Below are positions 25,523 to 35,178 of a stretch of 64,000 nt of DNA, piece by piece. Source of the stretch: Actinobacillus capsulatus DSM 19761. Its GTDB lineage: Bacteria > Pseudomonadota > Gammaproteobacteria > Enterobacterales > Pasteurellaceae. A program made the position numbers and the translations under genes. The notes under the pieces were generated by a model. That model was not told where the DNA came from and did no database searches. It saw only the letters and a list, made by a program, of their open reading frames with translations. The stretch is taken from NCBI RefSeq assembly GCF_000374285.1, contig NZ_KB893936.1:62001-126000 (forward strand). Reading direction: 5' to 3'. Positions within the stretch are counted from its first letter, which is position 1. Each line of letters begins with the position of its first letter.

Positions 25523-27019
25523 ATGGAATTTATTAAATCATTAGAAGCTTGGTTTATTGTTGGTAGCCAACATTTATATGGATCTGAAGCATTAAAACAA
25601 GTTGAAGCAGATGCTACAGAAATTGTGGATTATCTAAATAAACAAAATCCATTTGTTAAAATTAAATTAAAACCGGTAGCCACTACACTGGAAGAAGTTT
25701 ATGAAGCATGTAAAGCTGCGAATAACCAAGAAAATTGCATTGGTGTTATTGCCTGGATGCACACTTTTTCTCCGGCTAAGATGTGGATTGCAGGACTGCA
25801 AGCATTCTCAAAACCATTAGTGCAATTCCATACGCAATTTAACCGCCATATTCCGTGGGATAACATTGATATGGATTATATGAACTTACACCAAACAGCC
25901 CACGGAGATCGAGAATTTGGTTTCTTAGTATCTCGTTTACGCCTACCAAGAACAATAGTAGTAGGGCATTGGCAAGATGAAAGTGTAAGAGCAAAATTTG
26001 AGCGTTGGATGCGTGTAGCTGTCGCTATTTACGATCATAAACAACTTAAAATTGCTCGCTTTGGCGATAATATGCGAGAAGTTGCAGTAACTGAAGGCGA
26101 TAAAGTAGAAGCTCAAAAAGTGTTTGGTTATAGCGTAAACGGCTATGGTGTTTATGAATTAGCAGATGCTATTAATATGGTTTCTGATGAAGAGATTTGC
26201 AAATTATTAGCAGAATATGACCGCTTGTATAATGTTGAGGAAAGTTTGCAAGCAAATGGTACAGCACGAGAATCGTTAAAATATTCAGCTCGCATTGAAA
26301 TTGGTTTAAAAAACTTCTTAGATAATGGCGGATTTAAAGCCTTCACTGATAATTTCCAAAACTTAAATGGCATTAAACAATTGCCTGGTTTAGCAGTTCA
26401 ACGCTTAATGGAACAAGGTTACGGCTTTGGTGGAGAGGGAGACTGGAAAACCGCTGCACTGGTTCGTGCTGTTAAAGTAATGGGCTATGGCTTACCAAAT
26501 GGTTCTTCATTTATGGAAGATTATACTTACGACTTAGATGAGAAAAATCAGGTTGTATTAGGTGCTCATATGTTAGAAATTTGTCCATCTATTGCCAAAG
26601 AACAAGCAAAATTAGCCATTAGCCCTTTAGGTATTGGCGGTAAAGCAGACCCTGTTAGATTAATTTTCAGTAGTAAGGCAGGTAAGGCAGTAAATGCAAC
26701 AGTTGTAGATATGGGCGAACGTTTTAGAATGGTGGTTGCGGATTTAGATGCGATTGATCCGCTAAATCAAATGCCTAATTTACCGGTGGGGCACGCATTT
26801 TGGAAATTACAACCAAACTTTGATGTTGGAACACAAGCGTGGATTTTAGCTGGAGGTGCTCATCATAGTGCTTTCAGTTTAGATATTGATGCAGAAATGT
26901 TACGCACATTCGCTGAATATTTCGGTATAGAGTTTATTCATATTAATAAAAATACGGAGTTACCACAGCTTAAAAATGAATTACGTTGGAATGATTTAGC
27001 TTATAAATTTGCTAAATAA
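25523..27019 (+). CDS. araA: L-arabinose isomerase
   Basis: The 498-residue enzyme converts L-arabinose to L-ribulose. Recognisable AraA blocks are EAWFIVGSQHLYG, CIGVIAWMHTFSPAKMWI, NRHIPWDNIDMDYMNLHQTAHGDREFGF, QGYGFGGEGDWKTAAL, NGSSFMEDYTYD and GGAHHSAFS. Conserved glutamates and histidines of the Mn2+ site lie in GFGGEGDWK, SFMEDYTY and HAFWKL. Length is standard. GGAG precedes the start. An L-ribulose-5-phosphate 4-epimerase gene (araD) does not follow; the operon ends here at a terminator. Confidence 0.98.
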   Translation: MEFIKSLEAWFIVGSQHLYGSEALKQVEADATEIVDYLNKQNPFVKIKLKPVATTLEEVYEACKAANNQENCIGVIAWMHTFSPAKMWIAGLQAFSKPLVQFHTQFNRHIPWDNIDMDYMNLHQTAHGDREFGFLVSRLRLPRTIVVGHWQDESVRAKFERWMRVAVAIYDHKQLKIARFGDNMREVAVTEGDKVEAQKVFGYSVNGYGVYELADAINMVSDEEICKLLAEYDRLYNVEESLQANGTARESLKYSARIEIGLKNFLDNGGFKAFTDNFQNLNGIKQLPGLAVQRLMEQGYGFGGEGDWKTAALVRAVKVMGYGLPNGSSFMEDYTYDLDEKNQVVLGAHMLEICPSIAKEQAKLAISPLGIGGKADPVRLIFSSKAGKAVNATVVDMGERFRMVVADLDAIDPLNQMPNLPVGHAFWKLQPNFDVGTQAWILAGGAHHSAFSLDIDAEMLRTFAEYFGIEFIHINKNTELPQLKNELRWNDLAYKFAK

Positions 27020-27030
27020 ATATATAAAAA

Positions 27031-27064
27031 AATCCCCCATTCTATTTTCATCAAATGGGGGATT
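27031..27064 (+). terminator. Bidirectional terminator between araA and cysS
   Basis: AATCCCCCATT (27031-27041) pairs with AATGGGGGATT (27054-27064), with A-rich sequence on the left and T-rich sequence on the right. The two genes converge here. Confidence 0.9.
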
Positions 27065-27069
27065 AATTC

Positions 27070-28449
27070 TTACACCTTACGCCACGTTGTGCCGTTTGGT
27101 GTGTCTTCCAGTACGATATTCATTGCTTTTAGCTTATCACGCACTTCATCGGCTACCGCCCAGTTTTTCGCTGCTTTTGCTTCGTTGCGCTGTTTAATTA
27201 GCGATTCAATTTCCGCAACTTCATCATTGTTCGCATCGCCTTGTAAAAACGCTTCCGGATCTTGATAAAGTAAACCTAATACGCCGGCTAATTCTTTTAA
27301 ACGCACCGCTAAACCGTTCGCTTTCGCCATATCTTCGGTTTTGAGTTTATTCACTTCACGTGCGATTTCAAATAACACCGCTAATGCGCCCGGTGTATTG
27401 AAATCATCGTCCATTGCCGCTTTAAACGCTTCGACGTATTGTTCGCCGCCGGCAATCTCAACCGATAAATCACAACCACGTAATGAAGTATATAAACGCT
27501 CTAACGCCGAACGAGCTAAATCTAAATTATCTAAACTGTAATTTAATAAGCTACGATAGTGCGCGGTTAAGAAGAAATAACGTAAAGTTTCCGACTCATA
27601 TTTTTCTAACATGGTACGAATGGTGAAGAAATTGCCGAGCGATTTTGACATTTTCTCATCATCAATCGTTAACATACCGGTATGTAACCAGTAATTTACA
27701 TAATCGCCGCCATAGGCACAGCAAGATTGAGCGATTTCGTTTTCGTGGTGTGGGAACATTAAATCCGAACCGCCGCCGTGAATATCAAAATGTTCGCCTA
27801 ACTCTTTGCTGTTCATTGCCGAACATTCAATATGCCAACCCGGGCGACCGTTACCCCACGGGCTTTGCCAGCTCGGCTCGCCTGCTTTCGACATTTTCCA
27901 TAATACGAAGTCCATCGGATTTTTCTTCACCGATTTAATTTCAACACGTGCGCCGGCTTGTAATTGTTCTAAATTTTGGCGAGATAACGCACCGTATTTT
28001 TTGAAACTTTCTACATCAAACATTACATCGCCGTCTGCTGCAACATAGGCGTGCCCATTTGCGATCAGCTTTTCCACCATTGCAATAATTTCTGCAATAT
28101 TTTGTGTTGCTCGTGGTTCAATATCAGGACGGAGAATATTCAACGCATCAAAATCTTTATGCATTTCAGCGATCATTCTCTCTACGAGTTGATCGGTTGT
28201 TTCATTATTTTCTAATGCACGTTTGATGATTTTATCGTCCACATCGGTTATGTTACGCACATAGCGTAAGTTATAGCCTAAATAACGTAAATAGCGGGCA
28301 ATCACGTCAAATGATACAAAAGTACGTCCGTGCCCAAAGTGACAGAGATCGTAAACCGTAACACCGCAGACATACATACCAACTTGGCTCGAGTTAATCG
28401 GTTTAAATTCTTCTTTTTCACGTTTTAAAGTGTTATAAATTTTGAGCAT
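27070..28449 (-). CDS. cysS: Cysteine-tRNA ligase
   Basis: The 459-residue class I synthetase has the zinc ligand in [10 protein letters not shown], the HIGH-like [15 protein letters not shown] and HHENEIAQS for the zinc site, and the KMSKSLGNF loop. The C-terminal DALR-like domain ends normally at [10 protein letters not shown]. Length equals that of E. coli CysS (461). It is divergent from ppiB with a 144-base gap that holds a single uptake sequence (around 28500). Confidence 0.98.
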   Translation of the reverse strand: MLKIYNTLKREKEEFKPINSSQVGMYVCGVTVYDLCHFGHGRTFVSFDVIARYLRYLGYNLRYVRNITDVDDKIIKRALENNETTDQLVERMIAEMHKDFDALNILRPDIEPRATQNIAEIIAMVEKLIANGHAYVAADGDVMFDVESFKKYGALSRQNLEQLQAGARVEIKSVKKNPMDFVLWKMSKAGEPSWQSPWGNGRPGWHIECSAMNSKELGEHFDIHGGGSDLMFPHHENEIAQSCCAYGGDYVNYWLHTGMLTIDDEKMSKSLGNFFTIRTMLEKYESETLRYFFLTAHYRSLLNYSLDNLDLARSALERLYTSLRGCDLSVEIAGGEQYVEAFKAAMDDDFNTPGALAVLFEIAREVNKLKTEDMAKANGLAVRLKELAGVLGLLYQDPEAFLQGDANNDEVAEIESLIKQRNEAKAAKNWAVADEVRDKLKAMNIVLEDTPNGTTWRKV

Positions 28450-28593
28450 AGTATCCTCTGTACTGATTTGTTATAGCAATGTTGAGAAGTATAGCGAATA
28501 AGCGGTCTAATTTTGAGATTTTTTTGCAATTTCCCGTAAACTTTTTAATAATAACGCACCAAACTTCCCTTTCTCTTTTATAAGGAAATCTAA

Positions 28594-29103
28594 ATGATTA
28601 CATTACATACGAATTTCGGTGACATTAAAATCGAACTTAACTTTGAAAAAGCACCGGTAACGGCAAAAAACTTTGAAGATTACTGCAAAGAAGGCTTTTA
28701 TAACGGTACGATTTTCCACCGTGTGATTGACGGCTTTATGATTCAAGGCGGCGGTATGACTTCAGGCTTAATTGAAAAAGCAACCAAAGCGCCGATTCAA
28801 AACGAAGCGAACAACCGTTTAAGCAACAAACGCGGCACACTTGCCATGGCGCGTACTTCTGATCCGCATTCAGCAAGCTCACAATTCTTTATCAACGTAG
28901 CGGACAACACTTTCTTAGATTACCGTTCAAAAGAAATGTTTGGTCGTGAAGTGGTGCAAGAATGGGGTTATGCAGTATTCGGTGAAGTGGTTGAAGGTAT
29001 GGACGTGGTTGATAAAATCAAAGGCGTGAAAACCTGCAACAAAGGCTTCCACCAAGATGTACCGGTTGAAGATGTAGTAATTGAATCAGTAACCGTTGCA
29101 TAA
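28594..29103 (+). CDS. ppiB: Peptidyl-prolyl cis-trans isomerase B (cyclophilin)
   Basis: The 169-residue protein has no signal peptide and is the cytoplasmic cyclophilin. Active-site blocks are [15 protein letters not shown] (Arg and Phe of the catalytic cleft), [17 protein letters not shown] and FLDYRS, and the end region [26 protein letters not shown] precedes the start. An uptake-sequence terminator follows. Confidence 0.97.
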   Translation: MITLHTNFGDIKIELNFEKAPVTAKNFEDYCKEGFYNGTIFHRVIDGFMIQGGGMTSGLIEKATKAPIQNEANNRLSNKRGTLAMARTSDPHSASSQFFINVADNTFLDYRSKEMFGREVVQEWGYAVFGEVVEGMDVVDKIKGVKTCNKGFHQDVPVEDVVIESVTVA

Positions 29104-29119
29104 TCGCAAAATAAGTTAG

Positions 29120-29163
29120 AAATTTGACCGCTTGCACTCAACACAAGCGGTCAAATTTTTTTA
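29120..29163 (+). terminator. Uptake-sequence terminator of ppiB
   Basis: AAATTTGACCGCTTG (29120-29134) pairs perfectly with CAAGCGGTCAAATTT (29144-29158) and is followed by TTTTT. Both arms carry the uptake core. Confidence 0.88.
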
Positions 29164-29207
29164 TAATTCTGCAAAATGGAATCATCTTTCACAAAAGTAA
29201 CAAAACT

Positions 29208-30446
29208 ATGCAAATTTATCTCGTTGGCGGCGCAGTCCGTGATCAGCTATTAAACTTACCGGTAAAAGATCGAGATTATCTGGTGGTTGGCGCAACGCCC
29301 GAACAATTGTTAGCACAAGGCTATCAGCAAGTCGGTAATGACTTCCCCGTTTTTTTACATCCAAAAACCAAAGAAGAATATGCGCTAGCTCGCCAAGAAC
29401 GTAAAAACGGGATCGGCTATAACGGCTTTCTCTGTGATTTTTCGCCCGATGTCACGCTAGAACAAGATTTAATTCGCCGAGATTTAACCATTAATGCGAT
29501 TGCCCAAGGTGCAAGCGGTCAAATTTTTGACCCATACGGCGGTAAACAAGATTTAGCAAATCGTCTGCTTCGTCATATTTCACCAGCATTTAGTGAAGAT
29601 CCTCTACGGGTTTTAAGAGTGGCTCGCTTTGCCGCCCGTTTCCATTCGCTTGGCTTTAACATTGCGCCTGAAACGGTAAAATTAATGCAGGAAATGACCG
29701 CTTGTGGTGAATTGGCTCACTTAACTGCCGAGCGTGTTTGGTTAGAAACCCAAAAAGCCTTTACAACGGATAATCCGCAAATCTATTTTGAAGTATTACG
29801 AGAAATCGGTGCGTTAGCGGTGTTATTTCCGGAATTAGACCGCTTATTCGGCGTGCCTCAGCCCAAACAACATCATCCTGAAATTGATAGCGGGATTCAT
29901 ACCTTACTAGTAATTGAGCAAGCCAAACGGCTTGCAAAAAATGCAGAAAATCCGACCGCTTTACTCTGGGCCGCTCTTTGCCATGATTTAGGCAAAGGGT
30001 TAACTGAAAAAGAGATTCTTCCCCACCACTACGGACACGAAGTGAAAGGCATCAAACCGGCTCGAGAGTTATCCAATCGTTTAAAAGTGCCGACAGATAT
30101 TAAAGATTTCGCCATTTTGGTCACTGAGTACCACACCCACTGCCATAAAATGGCAGAGCTACGTCCGGAAACCGTATTAAAAGTATTTAATGCACTTGAT
30201 GTATGGCGTAAACCGCAACGTTTCTTTGATTTTTTACTCGCTTGTGAGGCAGACGCCAGAGGCAGATTAGGCTTTGAAACTAGAGAATATCCACAAGTTA
30301 AACTCGCTAAGCGTTATTTCGAAGCATCAAATCAAGTCGATGTACAACAAGTGATTACAGATGGTTATGAAAAGCAAGCAATTAGAGATGAACTGAATAA
30401 ACGTAGGGCAAATGCAATAGCGCTTCTAAAAAAATCTATGCATTAA
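29208..30446 (+). CDS. cca: CCA-adding multifunctional tRNA nucleotidyltransferase
   Basis: From the ATG at 29208 ([16 protein letters not shown]) the enzyme has 412 residues, the size of E. coli Cca. The nucleotidyltransferase domain has GGAVRDQLL and the metal-binding DRD of [10 protein letters not shown], then [10 protein letters not shown] and [16 protein letters not shown]. The C-terminal HD phosphohydrolase domain is present ([13 protein letters not shown] and [10 protein letters not shown]), so it is the multifunctional type. The reading frame extends upstream to 29124 but that start lies in the ppiB terminator. It repairs or adds the 3' CCA of tRNAs. Confidence 0.96.
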   Translation: MQIYLVGGAVRDQLLNLPVKDRDYLVVGATPEQLLAQGYQQVGNDFPVFLHPKTKEEYALARQERKNGIGYNGFLCDFSPDVTLEQDLIRRDLTINAIAQGASGQIFDPYGGKQDLANRLLRHISPAFSEDPLRVLRVARFAARFHSLGFNIAPETVKLMQEMTACGELAHLTAERVWLETQKAFTTDNPQIYFEVLREIGALAVLFPELDRLFGVPQPKQHHPEIDSGIHTLLVIEQAKRLAKNAENPTALLWAALCHDLGKGLTEKEILPHHYGHEVKGIKPARELSNRLKVPTDIKDFAILVTEYHTHCHKMAELRPETVLKVFNALDVWRKPQRFFDFLLACEADARGRLGFETREYPQVKLAKRYFEASNQVDVQQVITDGYEKQAIRDELNKRRANAIALLKKSMH

Positions 30447-30570
30447 CTCTAGCATCTTATTTAAACCATAAAAAATTTAATGGATTTTGTCATTTCCACT
30501 ATTTTTTTATAGTTTATTCGTTTTATACTGCCCCCTCTTAATTATTCTTATTAGATAAAAGAGGGAAACA

Positions 30571-31390
30571 ATAGAGAAAAATGCTATTACATTAGCTCTC
30601 TTTACGTTATTAAGCCTAACAGCTCAGGCTGAAAAACGTATTGAATTAGAAGAAATGAAGGTTAATGCATAAAACAAACTAGGGGATTCGGTTCTCAACA
30701 ATGCCGACAATATCAGCGATCAGGTCGTGGATAAATCGCAATTAAAACATCGGTCGGCAACTTTAGGTAATGCGTTGGCGGGTGAGCTCGGCATACATTC
30801 AAATCCGTTTAGTGGCGGTGCGAGTAAGCCGATTATTCGAGGACAAGACAGCGTACGTGTCAAAATTATGCAAAACGGTACCGATGTGATTGATATGTCC
30901 TCACTTTCCCCCGACCACGTCGTTGCTGCCGATACGTTAGTGGAACTTGTGCGAGATACAAATAAAAGCGGTCAGTTTATTTGGTCTGGAACAATTTAAT
31001 TTAGGCAAATTTAGCTTAGATATCGCTGTTTGTTATGAAAAACAAAAAACACCGGTACATTATGAAAAGAAATTATTAAATCATGCCTTGAACAGTTTAT
31101 TGAAAGATCCATCAAGACCTAAGGAATATTCACCGGTTCATCCGGACTTAACGCTATATAAACAAAATGCACTTTCTTATGCGGCGACAACATCTTGGGA
31201 CTTTACCCCAGAGAATCGTTTGTCATTTAGCTATTCGCATAATGAACGTATTCCATTACCAATGGAACTCTATTATCAAGAAAAACACCTTGCAACCAGT
31301 TCTTTTAAGCATGGCAATAAAGATTTAACTAAAGAGAAATCAGATACTATTGAATTAGCTTTCACACATGGCAGTGCGATGACTTCGCTC
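30571..31390 (+). pseudogene. TonB-dependent receptor remnant (ZnuD-like)
   Basis: The reading frame starting at an ATA at 30571, where an ATG would be expected, encodes a signal-peptide-like EKNAITLALFTLLSLTAQA and then EKRIELEEMKVNA. It stops at an in-frame TAA (30670-30672) and resumes with LGDSVLNNADNISDQVVD, LGNALAGELGIHSNPF, PIIRGQDSVRVKIMQNG and SLSPDHVVAADTLVE. That is the plug domain of the ZnuD-type outer-membrane receptors. Near 30945 the plug ends abruptly. A second frame (from about 30977) carries a late barrel piece with LGKFSLDIAVCYEKQKTP, LSYAATTSWDFTPENRLSFSYSHNERIPLPMELY and NKDLTKEKSDTIELAF, then stops matching. Start loss, nonsense codon, large internal deletion and missing C-terminus make it non-functional. 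Confidence 0.88.
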
Positions 31391-31429
31391 TGCCTTCTCC
31401 ATTTCCTTTTTGATTTCTTATTTGAACAC

Positions 31430-31624
31430 TTATTCGTATTCCTCTAACCAAATGGTTAAAATCGCTTCTAAAATATGTTCGTTTGACGCTTCCGGATCAT
31501 CATCAAAATCTTCCATTTCACAGATCCATTTGTGCATATCGGTAAAACGAACTGTTGTCGGATCTAAATCCGGATTCATATCATATAGATTTTCCGCAAT
31601 CATGCGTGTATCAGACCATTTCAT
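31430..31624 (-). CDS. iscX: Fe-S cluster assembly protein IscX
   Basis: The 64-residue acidic protein begins [29 protein letters not shown] and ends WLEEYE, the YfhJ/IscX pattern. IscX binds IscS and iron and modulates cluster assembly. It is the last gene of the isc operon. Its ATG overlaps the fdx stop by one base (TAATG). Confidence 0.95.
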   Translation of the reverse strand: MKWSDTRMIAENLYDMNPDLDPTTVRFTDMHKWICEMEDFDDDPEASNEHILEAILTIWLEEYE

Positions 31625-31965
31625 TAGTGTGCCGCCTCATTTGCATGATTTAAGTTATATTTCGGAATTTCTACCACTAAGTCTTCTTCACCCACTACAC
31701 ATTGGCAACTTAAACGGCTATCCATTTCCAGACCCCATGCTTTATCTAGCATATCTTCTTCTTGATCGGTCGTTTCATTTAATGAATCAAACCCTTCACG
31801 AATAACCACATGGCAAGTCGTACACGCACAAGAACCGTCACAAGCATGGTGAATTTCTACACCCGCATTGTGCGCTAACTCTAATAAATTGTCGCCGGTT
31901 TGTGCTTCAATCACCATACCTTCCGGACAGAACTCTTCATGCGGAAGAAAAACAACTTTTGGCAT
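31624..31965 (-). CDS. fdx: ISC-type [2Fe-2S] ferredoxin
   Basis: From [16 protein letters not shown] the protein has 113 residues. The cluster ligands Cys42, Cys48, Cys51 and Cys87 occur in [11 protein letters not shown] and SRLSCQC. Numbering is the same as in E. coli Fdx. It supplies electrons for cluster assembly. A longer frame to 32013 exists but the ATG at 31965 has GAGGATA in front. It is co-transcribed with hscA upstream and iscX downstream. Confidence 0.96.
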   Translation of the reverse strand: MPKVVFLPHEEFCPEGMVIEAQTGDNLLELAHNAGVEIHHACDGSCACTTCHVVIREGFDSLNETTDQEEDMLDKAWGLEMDSRLSCQCVVGEEDLVVEIPKYNLNHANEAAH

Positions 31966-32016
31966 AATATCCTCTTTTATTTGACTCTTCCCCTCTTTTT
32001 CAAAGAAGGGCACTAA

Positions 32017-33870
32017 TTAAATAATTTCATCAACGGCTTTACCCGCTAATGCTTTTTGGATTGATAAATTCATTCGCTTCGCAGCAAATGTCTGTGTTGC
32101 GAGATCTAAATCTTTTACCCCTTGGGCAATCGCTTGTCGATCCGTACCTTGTTTTAATTGAATCAGTTTTGCGATTTCCGCCTCAATTAACTTAAACTCT
32201 TCAACGCTTAATACTTCCGCACCGTCTTGTTGCAATGCCGAAATGACCGTATCAATCGTTCTATCCGCTTCAACACGCTGTTCAGCAAGTTGACGAGCTT
32301 CCATATCTTGTTTAGCATTGGTCATCGAAGATTTAATCATTTGCGTGACTTCTTCATCGGTTAAACCGTAAGACGGCTTAATTTGAATCGAAGCCTGTAC
32401 TTTGGTCGATTTTTCCATTGCCGTAACACTAAGCAAACCGTCCGCATCCACTTGATAAGTAACACGAATTGTTGCCGCACCGGCAACCATCGGCGGAATG
32501 CCTCGTAACGTAAAGCGACCAAGTGAACGACAATCTTCGACTAACTCACGTTCGCCTTGTAACACGTGTATACTCATTGCGGTTTGACCGTCTTTCGCAG
32601 TAGTAAATTCTTGCGCACGCGCAACCGGAATCGTCGTGTTACGCGGAATAATTTTCTCAACTAAACCGCCCATCGTTTCGATACCGAGAGAAAGTGGCAC
32701 CACATCTAACAGCAGCATTTCGCTATCCGGTTTATTACCCACTAGGATATCCGCCTGAATCGCTGCACCTAATGCCACGACTTTATCCGGATCAATTGAG
32801 GTTAACGGATTCTTCTCGAAAAATTCGCCGACTTGCTCACGCACAAACGGCACACGGGTTGAACCGCCAACCATTACCACTTCACAAACTTCTTCAGCCT
32901 CCACACCGGCATCTTTTAACGCTCGGCGGCAAGTCATCAATGAACGTTTAACTAATGGCTGAATTAACTCGTTAAATTGCGCACGGCTTACCGTACCTTG
33001 CCAATTTGCAAATTTCACTTCTGTTTCGACCGCTTGTGACAGCGCTACTTTAGTTTGAGTAGCTAGCGTTAATAATTCACGTTGTTCATTGGCATTTTGT
33101 GGTTTGTAATTTGCCTGTTCCGCAATCCAATCGGCAAGTAAATGGTCGAAATCATCACCACCAAGTGCGGTATCACCACTGGTCGCCAGTACTTCAAACA
33201 CACCGCGACTTAAACGCAAAATCGAAATATCGAAAGTACCGCCGCCTAAATCATATACTGCGATAACACCTTCTTGTCCGCTATCTAACCCGTAAGCAAT
33301 CGCTGCTGCGGTCGGTTCATTTAATAAACGTAATACATTTAAACCGGCAAGACGCGCCGCATCTTTGGTGCTTTGACGCTGTGCATCATCAAAATATGCC
33401 GGCACAGTAATCACCACACCGGATAACTCTCCGCCTAAACGCTGTTCGGCAAAGCGATTTAAGTGACTTAAAATATCCGCTGACACTTCAACCGGACTTT
33501 TATTACCTTGCTTGGTTTGAATTAACGGCAAGCCGTTATCGCTAGCGATAAATTGATAAGGCAAATCCGGATAACGTGTTTGTACGTCTGCTAGTGAGCG
33601 ACCGATTAAACGTTTCGCCGAAATGACCGTATTCTGAGGGTCAATACTTGCCTGTGCAAATGCTTCAACCCCAACGGTTTTCTGTTGTTCGCCGTAGTGA
33701 ACGATGGATGGAACTAACGCACGTTCCTGATCATCTAACAACACCTGCGTTTGCCCGCTACGTACACTTGCTACCAATGAATTGGTTGTGCCAAGGTCAA
33801 TACCGACTGCTAAACGATGCTGATGTGGTGCAGCCGTCTGCCCCGGCTCAGCAATTTGAAGTAATGCCAT
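32017..33870 (-). CDS. hscA: Fe-S protein maturation chaperone HscA
   Basis: The 617-residue Hsp70-type ATPase starts with the nucleotide-binding domain ([41 protein letters not shown]). A substrate-binding domain from about residue 390 and a helical lid follow. HscA with HscB releases clusters from IscU by recognising its LPPVK motif, which is present in the iscU product here. It is separated from hscB by about 1.8 kb holding three unrelated genes and a repeat cassette. It may therefore need its own promoter or long read-through. Confidence 0.97.
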   Translation of the reverse strand: MALLQIAEPGQTAAPHQHRLAVGIDLGTTNSLVASVRSGQTQVLLDDQERALVPSIVHYGEQQKTVGVEAFAQASIDPQNTVISAKRLIGRSLADVQTRYPDLPYQFIASDNGLPLIQTKQGNKSPVEVSADILSHLNRFAEQRLGGELSGVVITVPAYFDDAQRQSTKDAARLAGLNVLRLLNEPTAAAIAYGLDSGQEGVIAVYDLGGGTFDISILRLSRGVFEVLATSGDTALGGDDFDHLLADWIAEQANYKPQNANEQRELLTLATQTKVALSQAVETEVKFANWQGTVSRAQFNELIQPLVKRSLMTCRRALKDAGVEAEEVCEVVMVGGSTRVPFVREQVGEFFEKNPLTSIDPDKVVALGAAIQADILVGNKPDSEMLLLDVVPLSLGIETMGGLVEKIIPRNTTIPVARAQEFTTAKDGQTAMSIHVLQGERELVEDCRSLGRFTLRGIPPMVAGAATIRVTYQVDADGLLSVTAMEKSTKVQASIQIKPSYGLTDEEVTQMIKSSMTNAKQDMEARQLAEQRVEADRTIDTVISALQQDGAEVLSVEEFKLIEAEIAKLIQLKQGTDRQAIAQGVKDLDLATQTFAAKRMNLSIQKALAGKAVDEII

Positions 33871-33950
33871 TATTTTTTATCTCTCTTTTTTATTGCTCTT
33901 TCACCTTTGTGAACGAGGTGATAAATTACGGTCAAAATGATGTATTCCTT

Positions 33951-34018
33951 AACTCTCTCCCCTTGTGGGAGAGAGACCGATATTTGCTTCGTCCAGAAGC
34001 AAATATCAGAGAGAGGGG
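33951..34018 (-). repeat. Left 68-nt composite palindromic repeat of the DUF559 cassette
   Basis: On the minus strand it reads CCCCTCTCTCT, then a perfect 12-bp stem with a 5-base loop (GATATTTGCTTC / GAAGCAAATATC, 33979-34007), one base, and a 27-base block GTCTCTCTCCC..GGGGAGAGAGTT (33977-33951) that is itself a hairpin. The copy at 34445-34512 is identical in the outer 11- and 27-base blocks but has a different inner stem. The inner hairpin overlaps the stop codon of the DUF559 gene. Confidence 0.85.
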
Positions 34019-34359
34019 CAATCCATATCAATCGCATAAAAAATCGTATCTAATACACGATCTAGATCATTATGAATCTCACTATTCCAAAAACGTAATA
34101 CTTTAAACCCTTGTTGATTTAAATATCTAGTTCGTTGTTCATCATAAGATTGCCGATCTATATGTTGAATACCATCTAATTCAATAATTAATTTTTTTGA
34201 AAAACAAATGAAATCAACAATATAAAATCCTATTACTTGCTGACGTCGAAATTTTGTTCCAATAAAACGCTTTGCTCGTAATTCTTGCCAAAGAATCTGC
34301 TCTTCCTCTGTCATTGAAGAGCGAAGTTGCTTTGCCCGTTGCAGTAATTTTTCTTTCAT
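34006..34359 (-). CDS. DUF559 domain protein, Vsr-like PD-(D/E)XK nuclease fold
   Basis: From MKEKLLQRAKQLRSSMTEEE the protein has 117 residues. DUF559 landmarks are EQILWQELRAKRFIGTKFRRQQVIGFYIVDF, then KLIIELDGIQH and GFKVLRFWNSEI. The D of YIVDF and the ELD of IIELDG are the likely metal-binding residues of the nuclease core. Function is not established for the family; similarity is to very short patch repair and restriction-like nucleases. The gene fills the space between two inverted composite repeats almost completely, so repeats and gene probably form one unit. Confidence 0.88.
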   Translation of the reverse strand: MKEKLLQRAKQLRSSMTEEEQILWQELRAKRFIGTKFRRQQVIGFYIVDFICFSKKLIIELDGIQHIDRQSYDEQRTRYLNQQGFKVLRFWNSEIHNDLDRVLDTIFYAIDMDCPSL

Positions 34360-34444
34360 ATTCCACCTCGCCAAATAATTTAGCGAAAGTAGAAAATAAT
34401 TTTTCAGATATTTTTGTGATCTCAATCGAGAAAAGAGAATTTTC

Positions 34445-34512
34445 CCCCTCTCTCTGCTAAAAATAGCCTTGCGCTATTTTTAGCTGTCTCTCTCCCACAA
34501 GGGGAGAGAGTT
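34445..34512 (+). repeat. Right 68-nt composite palindromic repeat of the DUF559 cassette
   Basis: It reads CCCCTCTCTCT (34445-34455), a perfect 12-bp stem with 5-base loop (GCTAAAAATAGC / GCTATTTTTAGC, 34456-34484), one base, then the 27-base block (34486-34512), which is the exact reverse complement of 33951-33977. Length of every segment equals that of the left copy, while the inner stem sequence is unrelated. Confidence 0.85.
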
Positions 34513-34518
34513 GTAAAG

Positions 34519-35151
34519 CTATGCTACCGAATAACCCATATTTTCCGGTGCGAATACACCTTGGTAGTGGCGTTCGATCGGTACGGCGATTTTACTTTCT
34601 AATTCTAATACTTGATGACCTTGTAAATTCGCAATATCCGCTTGCCAGTTTTCCCAGCGTAAATCTTTATAGAAATCGGCTAAATCACCGGCTAACGCCC
34701 AACCGAGAAATTCCGAATAGCCTAAATTTAGCGGTTCCCATTTTTTGGTTTTCGGGTTGTGGTAGTAAACTTGTCCGAGTTTATCACCTAAACCGCCGGC
34801 GTTAATTGCAAAATAACCGCCGATCGCATCGTCCGCCACTAATAAATGACTTGGTTGTTCGCCCGACTGTTTAAAGGTTTTGCCGAAATTCCAGTCGAAT
34901 AAACCTCTCGGTAACTTTTCGTTACCTGAACCTAAAATACGTAACCAACCGTGATCAATAAAAATACCGCCGGTTTCATACACGATTGCGCCCATTGGAG
35001 AGCGAGTTGAAAGCTGCATACCAACCAATGCCGCACCGGCATCTTCCGGATAGCTTGCTAAAATTTCATAATGATTTTTTGCTTGCGTAAACCAATCTCT
35101 TAAAATGAGCCACGCCGATTGCTTATCTAATAATTCTTCTAATGCTTTCAT
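34519..35151 (-). CDS. DUF2625 family protein
   Basis: The 210-residue protein shows the DUF2625 pattern: LEELLDKQSAWLILRDWFTQAKN, VGMQLSTRSPMGAIVYETGGIFIDHGWLRILGSG, LVADDAIGGYFAINAGG, VYYHNPKTKKWEPLNLGYSEFL and FYKDLRWENWQ. No signal peptide or membrane segment is visible. The repeated use of SPMGA and of W and G residues is reminiscent of SMI1/SUKH-type proteins, but I would not assign an immunity role. It lies inside the isc operon next to a DMT-like gene, with no functional link that I can see. Confidence 0.82.
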   Translation of the reverse strand: MKALEELLDKQSAWLILRDWFTQAKNHYEILASYPEDAGAALVGMQLSTRSPMGAIVYETGGIFIDHGWLRILGSGNEKLPRGLFDWNFGKTFKQSGEQPSHLLVADDAIGGYFAINAGGLGDKLGQVYYHNPKTKKWEPLNLGYSEFLGWALAGDLADFYKDLRWENWQADIANLQGHQVLELESKIAVPIERHYQGVFAPENMGYSVA

Positions 35152-35178
35152 TGCAAAATTTCCTTAAAATTCGACCGC

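Larger units (their letters stand above)
33951..34512. mobile_element. Candidate mobile cassette: DUF559 gene between inverted composite repeats
   Basis: A 562-bp unit consists of two inverted 68-nt repeats pointing outward with one complete gene between them. It sits in a gap between two genes inside the isc operon. The design recalls REP-RAYT or MITE units, but there is no transposase of a known kind and no clear target duplication. Mobility is therefore inferred, not shown. Confidence 0.45.

Noticed and set aside
29124-29207. Longer N-terminus for Cca
   Set aside because: This stretch is the ppiB uptake-sequence terminator; the ATG at 29208 gives the standard [12 protein letters not shown] start.
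33648-34106. Plus-strand open frame over the hscA start
   Set aside because: It is antisense to hscA and the repeat, has no recognisable domain, and its composition is that of a shadow frame.
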